From: Flavobacteriaceae bacterium PS02336
GTDB lineage: Bacteria > Bacteroidota > Bacteroidia > Flavobacteriales > Flavobacteriaceae
DNA: 64,000 bases
Assembly: GCA_029960065.1 (NCBI GenBank)
Contig: JASCOF010000005.1
Coordinates: 248,001-312,000 of the forward strand
Reading direction: 5' to 3'
Shown here: positions 49,967 through 59,174 of the stretch, piece after piece
How the letters are laid out: each line of letters begins with the position of its first letter
Position numbering within the stretch: the stretch's first letter is position 1
Notes under the pieces: generated by a model
What the model was told of the DNA's origin: nothing
The model's input: the letters and a program-made list of their open reading frames with translations, nothing else
The model's database searches: none
Translations under genes and position numbers: made by a program

Positions 49967-50944
49967 ATGAAAAATAATGCTCCATTGGTTATTTTTGGCG
50001 AATCGATTTTGCCGGGAGAACACAGAACAATAAACGTCGAAATTGCTCGGCTTCATACTACAACAAAACTGAATATTCCTGTTATTGTCCGTCGTTCTAA
50101 GCATGAAGGACCAACTGTTTTGTTTTCGGCAGGAATTCACGGCGACGAAATAAATGGCGTCGAAGTTGTTCGTCAAATCATCAGTAAAAAAATTAACAGG
50201 CCAACCCGCGGTACCATCATTTGTATTCCCGTGATCAATATGTATGGTTTTGTAAATAAATCTCGTGAGTTTCCAGACGGACGTGATTTAAACCGCGTTT
50301 TTCCAGGAAGTAAAAAAGGTTCGCTTGCCAGTAGATTTGCTTATCATATTGTCGAAGAAATTTTGCCGATTTTAGATTATGCAGTCGATTTTCATGCAGG
50401 AGGAGCCAGTCGTTTCAATGCTCCGCAGATTAGAATTACTGAAAATAATCCCGAGTTAAAAGTTTTGGCAGATATTTTTAATGCGCCGTTTACTTTATAT
50501 TCTAAAAATATAAATGGCTCTTTTAGAAAAACTTCTGAAACTGCCAATGTAAAAATGCTTCTTTTTGAAGGCGGAAAATCATTGGACATCAATAACGAAA
50601 TTGCTAATCAAGGTGTTTTAGGAACCAAACGTTTACTGCATTACTTAGAAATGTTAGACCCAAAACAAATTGTTGAACCGGCGTTAACACCTTCCATCTA
50701 CATAAAACAGTCTGTTTGGCTTCGTGCTAAATGTTCGGGTTTGCTTCATGATTTTAATTTGGTTGGGAAGTTTGTAACCAAAGGCACTATCTTAGCGATT
50801 ATTACAGATCCGTTTGGGAAATTTGAACAAAAAGTAAAAGCGCCCCATGATGGTTATGTGATCAATGCCAATCATTCGCCCATTGTTTACGAAGGCGATG
50901 CTATTTATCATTTATCTAAAATTCCAGACAATGCCGACGAGTAA
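49967..50944 (+). CDS. Succinylglutamate desuccinylase/aspartoacylase family protein
   Basis: 325 residues of the M14-related AstE/AspA family. Zinc ligands are seen in GIHGDEINGVEVV (His, Glu) and in VDFHAGGASRFN (His); DGRDLNRVFPG is the substrate-binding segment. A C-terminal beta-barrel region (about 230-320) ends the protein. Relatives deacylate N-acyl amino acids; flavobacterial members of this form sit in a RimK-associated context elsewhere, but no RimK is next door here. It overlaps the 5-formyl-THF cyclo-ligase start by 14 bp. Confidence 0.87.
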   Translation: MKNNAPLVIFGESILPGEHRTINVEIARLHTTTKLNIPVIVRRSKHEGPTVLFSAGIHGDEINGVEVVRQIISKKINRPTRGTIICIPVINMYGFVNKSREFPDGRDLNRVFPGSKKGSLASRFAYHIVEEILPILDYAVDFHAGGASRFNAPQIRITENNPELKVLADIFNAPFTLYSKNINGSFRKTSETANVKMLLFEGGKSLDINNEIANQGVLGTKRLLHYLEMLDPKQIVEPALTPSIYIKQSVWLRAKCSGLLHDFNLVGKFVTKGTILAIITDPFGKFEQKVKAPHDGYVINANHSPIVYEGDAIYHLSKIPDNADE

Positions 50945-51503
50945 AAAAGAACTCCGATTAGAATATAAAAATCTTCGTAAAGCTCTTTCTTTTGATGATG
51001 TAGAAGAAAAGAGTCTGGCAATAGCCAATCAATTAATTCAAATGCCAATTTGGGACAAAATTTATTATCATGTTTTTCTACCCATTGAAGAACAAAAAGA
51101 GGTGAATACCGAATTTGTCCTGCATTTGCTTTCTGGAAAAGACAAAGAAATTCTAATCTCTAAAAGTGATTTTGATACCAGAAAAATGACTCATTTTCTA
51201 TTAACGGATAATACCAAAATCAAAAAAAACGAATATAATATTCCAGAACCCGTTGACGGAATCGAAGTTCCTTCTTCTAAAGTTGAAGTAGTATTTGTGC
51301 CGCTTTTGGCTTTTGATGTTTTTGGAAACCGTATTGGTTACGGAAAAGGTTTCTACGATAAATTCCTAGCCGAATGCAAACCCGAAACCATCAAAATCGG
51401 ACTTTCATTTTTTGAAGCTGTAAACCAAATTGATGATGTTTTTGAATCTGATATTAAATTAGATTTCTGCGTTACGCCTGAAAAGATTTATCAGTTTAAA
51501 TAA
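50931..51503 (+). CDS. 5-formyltetrahydrofolate cyclo-ligase
   Basis: 190 residues. It converts 5-formyl-THF to 5,10-methenyl-THF with ATP. The N-terminal KKELRLEYKNLRKALS helix and the phosphate-binding GNRIGYGKGFYDKFL signature are present. The ATG at 50931 is preferred: it lies 14 bases inside the end of the upstream gene and begins directly at the family N-terminus, whereas an ATG at 50865 would give an unconserved extension. Cytosolic. Confidence 0.93.
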   Translation: MPTSKKELRLEYKNLRKALSFDDVEEKSLAIANQLIQMPIWDKIYYHVFLPIEEQKEVNTEFVLHLLSGKDKEILISKSDFDTRKMTHFLLTDNTKIKKNEYNIPEPVDGIEVPSSKVEVVFVPLLAFDVFGNRIGYGKGFYDKFLAECKPETIKIGLSFFEAVNQIDDVFESDIKLDFCVTPEKIYQFK

Positions 51504-51934
51504 AATTAATGCCACAGATTTAATTTTCACATCCCAATATTCTGTAGAGACGCACCGCAGTGCGTCTAACACAACGTTGTCTAATTTTTGTCGATATGCT
51601 GTACGTAGACGCACTGCAGTGCGTCTCTACAATTCAAATGCATAAAAAATTAATACCACAGATTAAAGGATTCAAAAAGATTAATCCATTTAATCATTTT
51701 ATCACGATAGCTATCGGGAGTGGCAAAAAAATCTTCGCATTTAAAAAATCTTCCGCACAAAATCCCTTTAAAATCAAGGTTTCTAATTTTATTTTCACGT
51801 AAGAAAAACATTTGTAATTTTTTTGGCACGATTTTGCATACTCGAAAATTGCAAATAATCACTTCTAGTACATCCGGAATGCTAGTTCTTATTTGAAGCC
51901 AATAACCTATTACTAATTTTAAAAAAATTACTTT
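51504..51934. other. Intergenic region with REP-like element, no gene
   Basis: 431 bp. It carries the 25-bp inverted repeat 51543-51631, an ACCACAGATTAAAGGATTC motif (51654-51672) that is echoed at 63980, and a 12-bp palindrome CGATAGCTATCG (51705-51716). A sigma-54-like but misspaced motif lies at 51824-51838. I see no coding sequence. Confidence 0.6.
51543..51631. repeat. REP-like 25-bp inverted repeat, self-palindromic arms
   Basis: Arms 51543-51567 and 51607-51631 pair with one mismatch. Each arm contains the 20-bp palindrome AGACGCACYGCAGTGCGTCT, so alternative local or long-range folding is possible. GC-rich compared with surroundings, as expected for a mobile palindrome. Confidence 0.8.
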
Positions 51935-53485
51935 ATGAGAAATCTTAATTTCTTTATGATGGCATTCCTCGTACTTACTATTTTCAGCTGTAAGAAAGCG
52001 TATGCACCAGAAGAAGCTGCGGATTCAGCCGAAATCGCAGTAGCAACAACTGATTCAGTTTCAGATGAAGAATATATTCCCGAACCAAACACAGAAAGCT
52101 ATGCAGGATTAGAAGAAAATCCGTTTGAATCTCCGCTTAAAGCGTCTCTTTCTACTTTTTCTATAGATGTTGATAATGCATCGTATACCAATATTCGCCG
52201 ATTTATAAACGAAGGACAAAAAGTTCCCAAAGATGCCGTGCGTGTTGAAGAAATGATCAACTTTTTTAAATACAAATATCCACAGCCAGACGGACAGCAT
52301 CCGTTTGCAATTCATACAGAATACAGCGATTGCCCGTGGAATAAAAACAGCCGATTGCTAAAAATTGGTCTGCAGGGAAAAGATGTTCCAATGGCAAATT
52401 TGCCGGCTACTAATCTCGTATTTCTGGTTGATGTTTCTGGTTCGATGGATGAACCAAATAAATTGCCATTATTGAAAGAATCTATGAAAATTTTGGTAAA
52501 AGAATTACGTAGTACAGATAGAGTTTCGATTGTAGTGTATGCAGGATCGGCAGGAGTAGTTCTAGAACCCACTTCGGGAGAAGATAAAGATGAAATTATG
52601 GATGCTTTTGATGATTTACACGCAGGCGGAAGTACAGCAGGTGGAGAAGGAATCGAGCTGGCTTACAAATTAGCGCAGGAAAACTTTATCAAAGGAGGAA
52701 ATAATAGAGTTGTGATAGCCACTGATGGTGATTTCAATGTGGGCGCTTCAAGCGATGATGATATGTTGAAATTGATCGAAAAGAAAAGAGAATCTGGTGT
52801 TTTCTTAACCGTTTTAGGTTTTGGAATGGGAAATTATAAAGATTCTAAAATGGAAATTCTAGCGGATAAAGGAAACGGAAATTATGCTTACATCGATAAC
52901 ATTCAAGAAGCAAATCGTTTTCTTGGAAAAGAATTTAAAGGTGCTATGTTTGCTATCGCGAAAGATGTAAAAATTCAAATCGAATTTAATCCAAAACACG
53001 TTCAGGCGTATCGATTGATTGGTTATGAAAACCGAAAACTAAATGCCGAAGATTTTAAAAATGATAAAATTGATGCAGGTGAATTAGGAAGCGGACATTC
53101 GGTTACGGCTTTGTATGAAGTTATTCCAGCTGGTGTAGAAAGCGATTATGTTCCGTCTGATTTGAAATATACTAAAACACAAAAAGCAGAAGGAAATTAC
53201 AGTGATGAACTGGCAACAGTAAAATTCAGATATAAAAAACCTGATGGCGATAAAAGTATTGAAATAGTAAATGTAATAGCAGATAAGAAAACAAGTCTGG
53301 AAAATAGTTCTCCCGATTTCAAATTTACAACCGCTGTTTCTTGGTTCGGATTAAAATTGCGAGAATCAAAATACATTGCGAACAGTTCAAGTTCAGATAT
53401 TAAAAGATTAGCAAAAGCTGGATTACAAAATGATGATGATGGTTACAGATCTGAATTTGTGAGATTGGTTGATGCTGTAAATTAA
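51935..53485 (+). CDS. VWA-domain lipoprotein with DUF3520-type C-terminus (YfbK-like)
   Basis: 516 residues. Signal with lipobox (AFLVLTIFSC, cysteine about residue 19), an acidic linker, an N-terminal vWF-A-associated region (STFSIDVDNASYTNIRRFIN), a VWA domain with MIDAS DVSGSMD (about 168-174), and a C-terminal DUF3520-like half with AVSWFGLKLRESKYI. YfbK-like proteins are surface or periplasmic lipoproteins of unknown role; VWA suggests protein contact. It converges on the Bat operon, whose BatA and BatB are also VWA proteins. Confidence 0.92.
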   Translation: MRNLNFFMMAFLVLTIFSCKKAYAPEEAADSAEIAVATTDSVSDEEYIPEPNTESYAGLEENPFESPLKASLSTFSIDVDNASYTNIRRFINEGQKVPKDAVRVEEMINFFKYKYPQPDGQHPFAIHTEYSDCPWNKNSRLLKIGLQGKDVPMANLPATNLVFLVDVSGSMDEPNKLPLLKESMKILVKELRSTDRVSIVVYAGSAGVVLEPTSGEDKDEIMDAFDDLHAGGSTAGGEGIELAYKLAQENFIKGGNNRVVIATDGDFNVGASSDDDMLKLIEKKRESGVFLTVLGFGMGNYKDSKMEILADKGNGNYAYIDNIQEANRFLGKEFKGAMFAIAKDVKIQIEFNPKHVQAYRLIGYENRKLNAEDFKNDKIDAGELGSGHSVTALYEVIPAGVESDYVPSDLKYTKTQKAEGNYSDELATVKFRYKKPDGDKSIEIVNVIADKKTSLENSSPDFKFTTAVSWFGLKLRESKYIANSSSSDIKRLAKAGLQNDDDGYRSEFVRLVDAVN

Positions 53486-53505
53486 TATCAAATTTCAAAA
53501 AAAAT

Positions 53506-53546
53506 AAAATTCCAAACTCCAACTTAAAATTGGAATTTGGAATTTT
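53506..53546. terminator. Bidirectional terminator-like hairpin
   Basis: AAATTCCAAACTCCAA against TTGGAATTTGGAATTT, an imperfect stem followed by seven T. It separates the converging VWA lipoprotein and batE genes. Same word family as 58090-58150. Confidence 0.6.
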
Positions 53547-53569
53547 TTTAATTGAATATTTTTAAAGCT

Positions 53570-54316
53570 TTATTTAACTTCTTTAATCGTCGAAGAATCA
53601 ATCCATCCTTGTGTTCCGTCTGTTAATTCAATTTTTTTCCAGCCTCCAACAGTTTCCAAAACATAAACTTTTGCTCCTTCATGCAATAATATAATTGCAG
53701 CTCCTGCTTTTTGAGGTTCACTTCTTACTTCACTCATTTCAGAAAAAACAATTGCTACGCGATCATTATCAAAATGACTTTTTTCAGACATTCCTGCTGC
53801 AATAGCTAAAAGTAAAGCAACTAGAAGAATAAACATTCCAACAAAATAAATTCTTTTTGCCAACGTACGATTGGAAAAATAATAGCCAATAAAAGCTAAC
53901 AAAAAGACAAATCCAATTCCTACCGCAATTTTTGCCCACGTATTATAATCAAAAATAGAAGTAAAGTTTTGGATCAATTTGGCAAAACCAACTTTAGGAA
54001 CTTCTTTGATTTCATCAATAGTCAGTTTTTTAGCGAACTTTAGATTGTTTAAAGTGGCAGGATCATTCGGTTTTAAAACCAAAGCCTTCTCGTAATTATA
54101 AATCGAAGGCGCAACCTGATTTAGTTTGTAATAACAATTTCCAAGATTAAAATACAATTCGGCCGAATGTAATTTATCTTCTTTAATGATGTTTTCATAA
54201 ACCTGAGCTGCTTCTTTATATTGTCCCTTTTGGTACAACGCATTTCCTGCTTCAAAACGCCCCTGCGCAAAGAAAACCTGGGAAATTAATAAAAAGAGAT
54301 ATAGTATGTTTTTCAT
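53570..54316 (-). CDS. batE: BatE, TPR and SH3 domain protein
   Basis: 248 residues from the ATG at 54316 (signal KNILYLFLLISQVFFAQG); a start at 54340 would put lysines before the signal. TPR repeats (about 20-95, FEAGNALYQKGQYKEAAQVYENII), two membrane helices (about 130-150 and 160-180) and a bacterial SH3 domain (about 190-245, SEMSEVRSEPQ...GWKKIEL) define BatE. Last gene of the Bat operon, which in Bacteroides supports aerotolerance and envelope stress resistance. Inner membrane, TPR side periplasmic. Confidence 0.88.
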   Translation of the reverse strand: MKNILYLFLLISQVFFAQGRFEAGNALYQKGQYKEAAQVYENIIKEDKLHSAELYFNLGNCYYKLNQVAPSIYNYEKALVLKPNDPATLNNLKFAKKLTIDEIKEVPKVGFAKLIQNFTSIFDYNTWAKIAVGIGFVFLLAFIGYYFSNRTLAKRIYFVGMFILLVALLLAIAAGMSEKSHFDNDRVAIVFSEMSEVRSEPQKAGAAIILLHEGAKVYVLETVGGWKKIELTDGTQGWIDSSTIKEVK

Positions 54317-54344
54317 TTTCTTTTTTAATAAGATTTTCAACTTT

Positions 54345-54402
54345 GCGAACTTAAATTCGACTCAATCTAAATCAATTTTCTTAGCGAACTTTGCGTTAAA
54401 AA
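54345..54402. repeat. CGCAAAG-family intergenic repeat
   Basis: Short inverted set with AACTTTGCGAACTT and CTTAGCGAACTTTGCGTT between batD and batE. No gene. Confidence 0.5.
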
Positions 54403-54405
54403 AAA

Positions 54406-56154
54406 TTAAACAATCTGTTTTTCTAATTCAGAAATAATTAAAACTGCTTTATCATAATCCTGCTGAATCGAAGCGCTTGATGCCGGAGCGTAACGTGCAA
54501 ATTCGCAGTTTTCAGTCAAATCAATAAAATTCTGAACAGTTTCTGCATTTGCATTTCTTGACAATAGCAATTCTCTGATATTATCTTTACTCATTTCTGA
54601 AGTTTCGATATGCAGTTTAGCTTTCAAGAAATTATGCATTGCTTTTTCTAATGCGATATAGAAAGGCTCTTTATTATTAAGATGCTTTTTCGCCTGAGAT
54701 AAATATTTCTTCGCCAGTTTGTTGTTCATTCTAATTCTGTTTCCAGTAACATCACCATCCATGGCTTCTTTTTTCTTCTTCACAAGAATAATTAAAGGAA
54801 TGATTATGAAAGGAGCAAATAACAATCCTAAATATAAATTAGAGTCATAGAAATCATTTTTAACAACACTAACTAAAGCCGTTCTAGTTTTGATGTGTGT
54901 AAACTGATCAGTTTTGGCAACTTCATTTTTAGAAGCTTTTGTTCCTGTATTTGCTTCTGCAGGAGTTGGACCATCTAGAACATCAATCATAATTTCTTTA
55001 GAAGTGATGGTTTTGTAAGTGCCAGAACTCAAATCGAAATACGAAAACTGCATTGGTTTAATAGCATATTTTCCTTTGTATTGTGGAACAATAGTATATT
55101 TATCTGTAATTCTTCCTGACATTCCACTTAATGATGTTGTAACTTTTTCATCATGAACTGGATCATACATTTCTAATGCATTTGGAACAACAGGTTTTGG
55201 AAGCGTAAATAACTTCATGTTTCCAGTTCCTTGTGCGCTTACAATTAAATCAAGACCTTCGCCATTTTTAAGCGTAGTTTTTGAAGGCGTAACCGTAAAA
55301 TTAAGTCTTCCTACTGCACCAGTAAAACCTTCTGGTTTATTACTTTCTGGAAGCGGTCTTACATTAATAGTTTTAGCGCCGGCAGAAACTACTTTGTTGC
55401 CTTGTGTCGTCATCATTTGACCAAACATATCATGACGATTGGAAGCCATTTCTATTTCAATATCTAATGAAAGAGGATCAATTGTTAATCTTCCAGATTT
55501 TTGCGGATATAAAATGGTTTTTTTCAAGATTACATAATAACATTTCTGATCTTGATAACTTCCTTCTTCAATCTGTAATTGTTTAATGTCGATATTCTGA
55601 TTCCAGAAATCATTGTATTTAGGTTTGGCAAGCTCTTTAAATCGGTTTACGCCAATATTATTAAAGTACAGCTTATAAACAACCGTAATAGGTTCATTTA
55701 AATACGGATTTGTTTTTGAAATTTCAGCAACCAGATTCAATAGTTCGTTTCCAGATCCTGGAGGCCTGTCGTTCGGATCTCTTTCCTGCGCAACGGCGTT
55801 GGTAACAGTGACTTTTATTGGAGAAGTTTTATAAACTTGTCCATTATATTCTATGGCTGCCTGTTTGATCAGAAGAGCTCCTTTTCTTTCTGGCTGTAAA
55901 ATATAAGAGTAAATTTTTTGAAAAGAGCTTCGTCCGTTTATCCAAGACTGGCTGATCTGCTGGCTTGGGCCCGCAACAAGCCTGAAACCTTCAAAAGCGG
56001 GCTGTTCGAAATTGTCTCCGTCAACATTCATGATGAAGTCTATACGCAGTCTTTCGTTCAATCCAAGTGTGTTTTTGCTGACTTTGGCCTCAAATTGTAC
56101 CTGAGCCATAAGTCCTTGAAAAGTGAGTAGAAATAGAATTAAATATCTTTTCAT
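54406..56154 (-). CDS. batD: BatD, oxygen-tolerance membrane protein
   Basis: 582 residues: signal peptide (residues 1-17), repeated Ig-like BatD domains (about 20-400) with FEAKVSKNTLGLNERLRIDF and YKLYFNNIGVNRFKELAKPKY, one membrane helix (about 443-463) and a cytosolic helical tail. It is exported and anchored in the inner membrane, and probably acts as a scaffold for BatA/BatB. It lies 88 bp after batC and 89 bp before batE, each spacer with small repeats, all on one strand. Confidence 0.92.
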   Translation of the reverse strand: MKRYLILFLLTFQGLMAQVQFEAKVSKNTLGLNERLRIDFIMNVDGDNFEQPAFEGFRLVAGPSQQISQSWINGRSSFQKIYSYILQPERKGALLIKQAAIEYNGQVYKTSPIKVTVTNAVAQERDPNDRPPGSGNELLNLVAEISKTNPYLNEPITVVYKLYFNNIGVNRFKELAKPKYNDFWNQNIDIKQLQIEEGSYQDQKCYYVILKKTILYPQKSGRLTIDPLSLDIEIEMASNRHDMFGQMMTTQGNKVVSAGAKTINVRPLPESNKPEGFTGAVGRLNFTVTPSKTTLKNGEGLDLIVSAQGTGNMKLFTLPKPVVPNALEMYDPVHDEKVTTSLSGMSGRITDKYTIVPQYKGKYAIKPMQFSYFDLSSGTYKTITSKEIMIDVLDGPTPAEANTGTKASKNEVAKTDQFTHIKTRTALVSVVKNDFYDSNLYLGLLFAPFIIIPLIILVKKKKEAMDGDVTGNRIRMNNKLAKKYLSQAKKHLNNKEPFYIALEKAMHNFLKAKLHIETSEMSKDNIRELLLSRNANAETVQNFIDLTENCEFARYAPASSASIQQDYDKAVLIISELEKQIV

Positions 56155-56164
56155 TACTTGTTTT

Positions 56165-56240
56165 AGTCGTTGTTTGTTTAACTGTTTAATCGTTTAACCA
56201 TTTTATTATTAACAAATAAACGATTAAACGATTCAACTTA
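56165..56240. repeat. Word-repeat spacer (CGTTTAATCG family)
   Basis: TGTTTAACTGTTTAATCGTT on the left pairs with AACGATTAAACGATTC-like words on the right. It lies between batC and batD; a partial copy of the same words occurs at 43465-43500. Confidence 0.55.
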
Positions 56241-56242
56241 TT

Positions 56243-57010
56243 TTACCAGTCTTTTTCTGTTTTCTTAGGTGCTCCTTTTACTTTTTGAGCGTTGACTTTA
56301 TCCTGAATTTTCTTTTCTTCGTTGTTTACCGCATCTAATAAATTCTGAACTCGTTCTTTAGATATTCCGCCTGGCTGCGGTTTAGGCTGTCCTTGATTGT
56401 CAGACTTGTCGTCTTTTTTAGGGTCATCTTTACCGTCTTTTTTATCTTTGTCTTTATCGCCTTTGTCGTCCTTTTTATCCTTATCCTTGTTCTGATCTTT
56501 ATTTTTGTCCTTGTCTTTATCTTTATTTTTATCCTTGTCTTTGTCCTTGTCCTTATTTTTGTCTTTGTTGTCGTTTTTCGGCGGATTCTCTTTTAGCTTT
56601 TGTTTCGCATAAGCATAGTTGTAGCGCGTTTCCTCATCAGTAGGATCATTACGCAATGCTTGTTTGTAAGCTTCCACGGCCTGCGTATAATTTTTCTCTT
56701 TCATGAAAACGTTTCCAAGATTGTGAAAAGCTTTGTGTTTTTCAGGTCTTGTTTTGGCATTTTTTATGGCTTTCGCGTAAGCATATTTGGCTTCCGAAAT
56801 TTGATTCTGTCTGTAAATAGTATTTCCTAAATTATATGGCGCTGTTGCTTTTTTAGGAAATTTGGATTCCGAAATTCTATAGTTTGCCTCAGCATCAACA
56901 AATTTATTCTGTTTATATTCTTCATTGGCAGCAGGCAATGATTTGTCTTTCTCTTGTGCAGAAACTGCAAAAGAAACCGTTAGTAAAATATAAAGAAGTA
57001 AATTTTTCAT
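56243..57010 (-). CDS. batC: BatC, TPR protein with K/D polyampholyte region
   Basis: 255 residues from the ATG at 57010, which starts a signal peptide (MKNLLLYILLTVSFAVSAQ). A start at 57049 would place 13 residues before it. TPR repeats cover about residues 25-135. Residues from about 140 to 215 consist almost wholly of alternating Lys and Asp (NKDKDKDKDKNKD units), then a glycine/proline stretch and a short helix. The low-complexity DNA (about 56400-56570) is a 6-bp-type tandem repeat prone to length change. Part of the Bat complex; periplasmic. Confidence 0.88.
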   Translation of the reverse strand: MKNLLLYILLTVSFAVSAQEKDKSLPAANEEYKQNKFVDAEANYRISESKFPKKATAPYNLGNTIYRQNQISEAKYAYAKAIKNAKTRPEKHKAFHNLGNVFMKEKNYTQAVEAYKQALRNDPTDEETRYNYAYAKQKLKENPPKNDNKDKNKDKDKDKDKNKDKDKDKNKDQNKDKDKKDDKGDKDKDKKDGKDDPKKDDKSDNQGQPKPQPGGISKERVQNLLDAVNNEEKKIQDKVNAQKVKGAPKKTEKDW

Positions 57011-57049
57011 TCTAATTTTGTTTTCTGTTCTGAATTTCACTTCGAACAT

Positions 57050-58084
57050 TTATTTCTTTTCGTTAAATAAATCCAATTCTTTGATCCAGTTTGTTTTTCT
57101 TTCTAATAAGAAAATATCCAAGAACAGTAATAATAATGCAAATCCGATAAACCACTGAAACTGCGATTGGAATTCGGCCATTTGTGTAGCTTCAAATTCT
57201 GTTTTCTGAATGTTGTTCAAAGCATTTTTTACATATTCTAAAACTTCTTTCGTGCTTCCGCCGTAAACATAACCGCCTTTGGTTGCTTTTGCAATTGTTT
57301 TTAAACCTTCCTGATTTAATTTTGTGGTTACAGTTTGTCCGTTTTGATCTTTTTGATATCCTCTTACAACACCATTTTCTTTTAACGGAATTGTTCCTCC
57401 ACGTTCTGTTCCAACACCAATTGTAATAATTTTCATTCCTAATTTATTGGCTTCTTCTGCAGCGGCAGTTGCGCCTTCAGAATGATCCTCTCCATCAGAA
57501 ATTAAGATTAATAATTTGCTGGTTTTGCTTTTTTCATCAAAATAAGTTGCCGATAATCGAATTGCTTCATCCAAAGAAGTTCCCTGTGATGAAACCATAT
57601 CTGGATTCATACTTTGCAGAAACATCTTTGCAACACTATAATCTGAAGTTATTGGTAAAACTGGAAAAGCGCTTCCAGCGTAGGCAACAATTCCAATTCT
57701 ATCGCTTCCTAGGTTGTTAATAATCTGCGAAACCAATTGTTTACTCTTATCCAAACGACTTGGTGCAACGTCTTCGGCAAGCATACTTTTAGAAACATCG
57801 ACTGCAAAAACAATATCGATACCTTCTCGTTTTACGGTTTCCATTTTGGTGCCAATCTTCGGATTTACCAAACCAATAATTAAGCAGGCAAGCGCCAGGA
57901 GAATTACAACTATTTTTAAAACGGGTTTAAAAACAGATTTCTCTGGACTCAATCTTTTTACCATTTCCAAATCACCAAATTCCAGCTGTTTTCTTCTTTT
58001 CCAATACATATTGAAAAGAAAAATACACGCCACAATCGGGAGTAGTAATAAAAGATATAAATATTTTTTTTCGTCTAATTCCAT
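57050..58084 (-). CDS. batB: BatB, VWA membrane protein
   Basis: 344 residues: two N-terminal membrane helices (about 8-25 and 53-73), a VWA domain with MIDAS AVDVSKSMLAEDVAPSR (about 95-112) and GTSLDEAIRLS, and a C-terminal membrane helix (about 305-325). The DxSxS motif is complete. BatA and BatB are paralogous VWA proteins believed to form a membrane complex with the periplasmic TPR proteins. It follows batA after 88 bp and precedes batC. Confidence 0.93.
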   Translation of the reverse strand: MELDEKKYLYLLLLLPIVACIFLFNMYWKRRKQLEFGDLEMVKRLSPEKSVFKPVLKIVVILLALACLIIGLVNPKIGTKMETVKREGIDIVFAVDVSKSMLAEDVAPSRLDKSKQLVSQIINNLGSDRIGIVAYAGSAFPVLPITSDYSVAKMFLQSMNPDMVSSQGTSLDEAIRLSATYFDEKSKTSKLLILISDGEDHSEGATAAAEEANKLGMKIITIGVGTERGGTIPLKENGVVRGYQKDQNGQTVTTKLNQEGLKTIAKATKGGYVYGGSTKEVLEYVKNALNNIQKTEFEATQMAEFQSQFQWFIGFALLLLFLDIFLLERKTNWIKELDLFNEKK

Positions 58085-58089
58085 AAATG

Positions 58090-58160
58090 TTTTTAAATTC
58101 CAATTTTAAAAATTCCAAATTCCAATTTGTTATTTGGAATTTTATTGCTGGAATTTTTTA
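58090..58160. repeat. Word-repeat spacer (AATTCCAAATTCC family)
   Basis: AATTCCAAATTCCAATTTG and its complement TTTGGAATTTTATTGCTGGA fold over the batA-batB junction. Same words as 53506-53546. Confidence 0.55.
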
Positions 58161-58172
58161 ATTTTTTCAAAA

Positions 58173-59174
58173 TTAAATGAAGCTTCTATAAACTGTATTT
58201 CTTAAACCAACTTCAAGCAATAATAAAAAGGCTGCAAATAAAACAAAACCTCTGTATTTTTCATCGTAATCATAGAATTTCAATTCCTGAATTTCTGTTG
58301 TTTCCAGTTTGTTGATTGAGTTGTATATTTCTGCTAATTTATCGTTGCTTGTTGCTCTAAAATATGTTCCGTCTGTTTTGCGGGCAATATTTTTCATTAG
58401 TTTTTCGTCGATCTCAACTTTCTGCATTTTGAACAAAAAACCTCCATTTGGTGCGTAGGCGTATGGAGATTCTGCCATTCCGTTAGTTCCAAGACCAATT
58501 GTGTAGACTTTTATTCCGTATTGTTTTGCAATATCTGCAGCAGTTTCTGGTTCAATAAATCCAGCGTTATTTACACCATCGGTAAGTAAAATAATAACAC
58601 GGCTTTTTGCTTTACTGTCTTTCAAACGGTTAACAGCCGTTGCCAATCCCATACCAATTCCTGTTCCGTCTTGCAAAACAGTATCATATTTAATTCCTTT
58701 TATAGCTTCAAGAATAATGGCTTTATCACTTGTAACTGGAGTTTTGGTGTAAGCTTCCGAAGCGTATAAAACCAACCCAATTCTATCGTTTGGTCTTTCT
58801 TCAACGAAATCTGCTGCCACTCTTTTTAAAGCTTCCATACGGTTTGGCTTTAAATCTTTTGCCAGCATAGATCCAGAAACGTCAATTGCCATTACAATAT
58901 CAATTCCTTTTGTTGTTTTGGTTTGATTGCTGATATCTACAGTTCTTGGTCTTGCCAATGCAATAATTAGAGAACTTAGAGCTAAAATTCTAAAAACATA
59001 CAAGCAAGGTCTTAATTTGACCAACAAAGATTCGCTGTTTTGGAATCCTGCTGTCGAGCTCATTTTTAAGGTAGCCGACTGTTGGTTGCGTTTCCAGAAA
59101 AACCAAATTATTGCAATCGGAATTAATAGAAACAACCAAAGAAATTCTGGATTTAAAAAAGTGATCTTACTCAT
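58173..59174 (-). CDS. batA: BatA, VWA membrane protein
   Basis: 333 residues with the BatA layout: N-terminal helices (about 10-27 and 55-75), VWA domain with AIDVSGSMLAKDLKPNR (about 93-109) and GTGIGMGLATAV, and a C-terminal helix (about 307-325). MIDAS is intact. Its start codon overlaps the stop codon of the upstream gene by one base (TAATG), showing translational coupling. A core Bat operon gene tied to aerobic and envelope stress tolerance. Confidence 0.94.
   Translation of the reverse strand: MSKITFLNPEFLWLFLLIPIAIIWFFWKRNQQSATLKMSSTAGFQNSESLLVKLRPCLYVFRILALSSLIIALARPRTVDISNQTKTTKGIDIVMAIDVSGSMLAKDLKPNRMEALKRVAADFVEERPNDRIGLVLYASEAYTKTPVTSDKAIILEAIKGIKYDTVLQDGTGIGMGLATAVNRLKDSKAKSRVIILLTDGVNNAGFIEPETAADIAKQYGIKVYTIGLGTNGMAESPYAYAPNGGFLFKMQKVEIDEKLMKNIARKTDGTYFRATSNDKLAEIYNSINKLETTEIQELKFYDYDEKYRGFVLFAAFLLLLEVGLRNTVYRSFI

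Noticed and set aside
51824..51838. Sigma-54-like promoter (TTGGCACG then TTTTGCA) ahead of the VWA lipoprotein gene
   Set aside because: Between the GG and GC elements there are 9 bases instead of the strict 10, so it was not called; a one-base spacing error normally abolishes sigma-54 promoters.
56393..56596. Open frame antisense to batC giving a protein of only Val, Ile, Leu and Phe
   Set aside because: It is the reverse complement of Lys/Asp codons in batC, which necessarily reads as hydrophobic residues; there is no independent coding sign.
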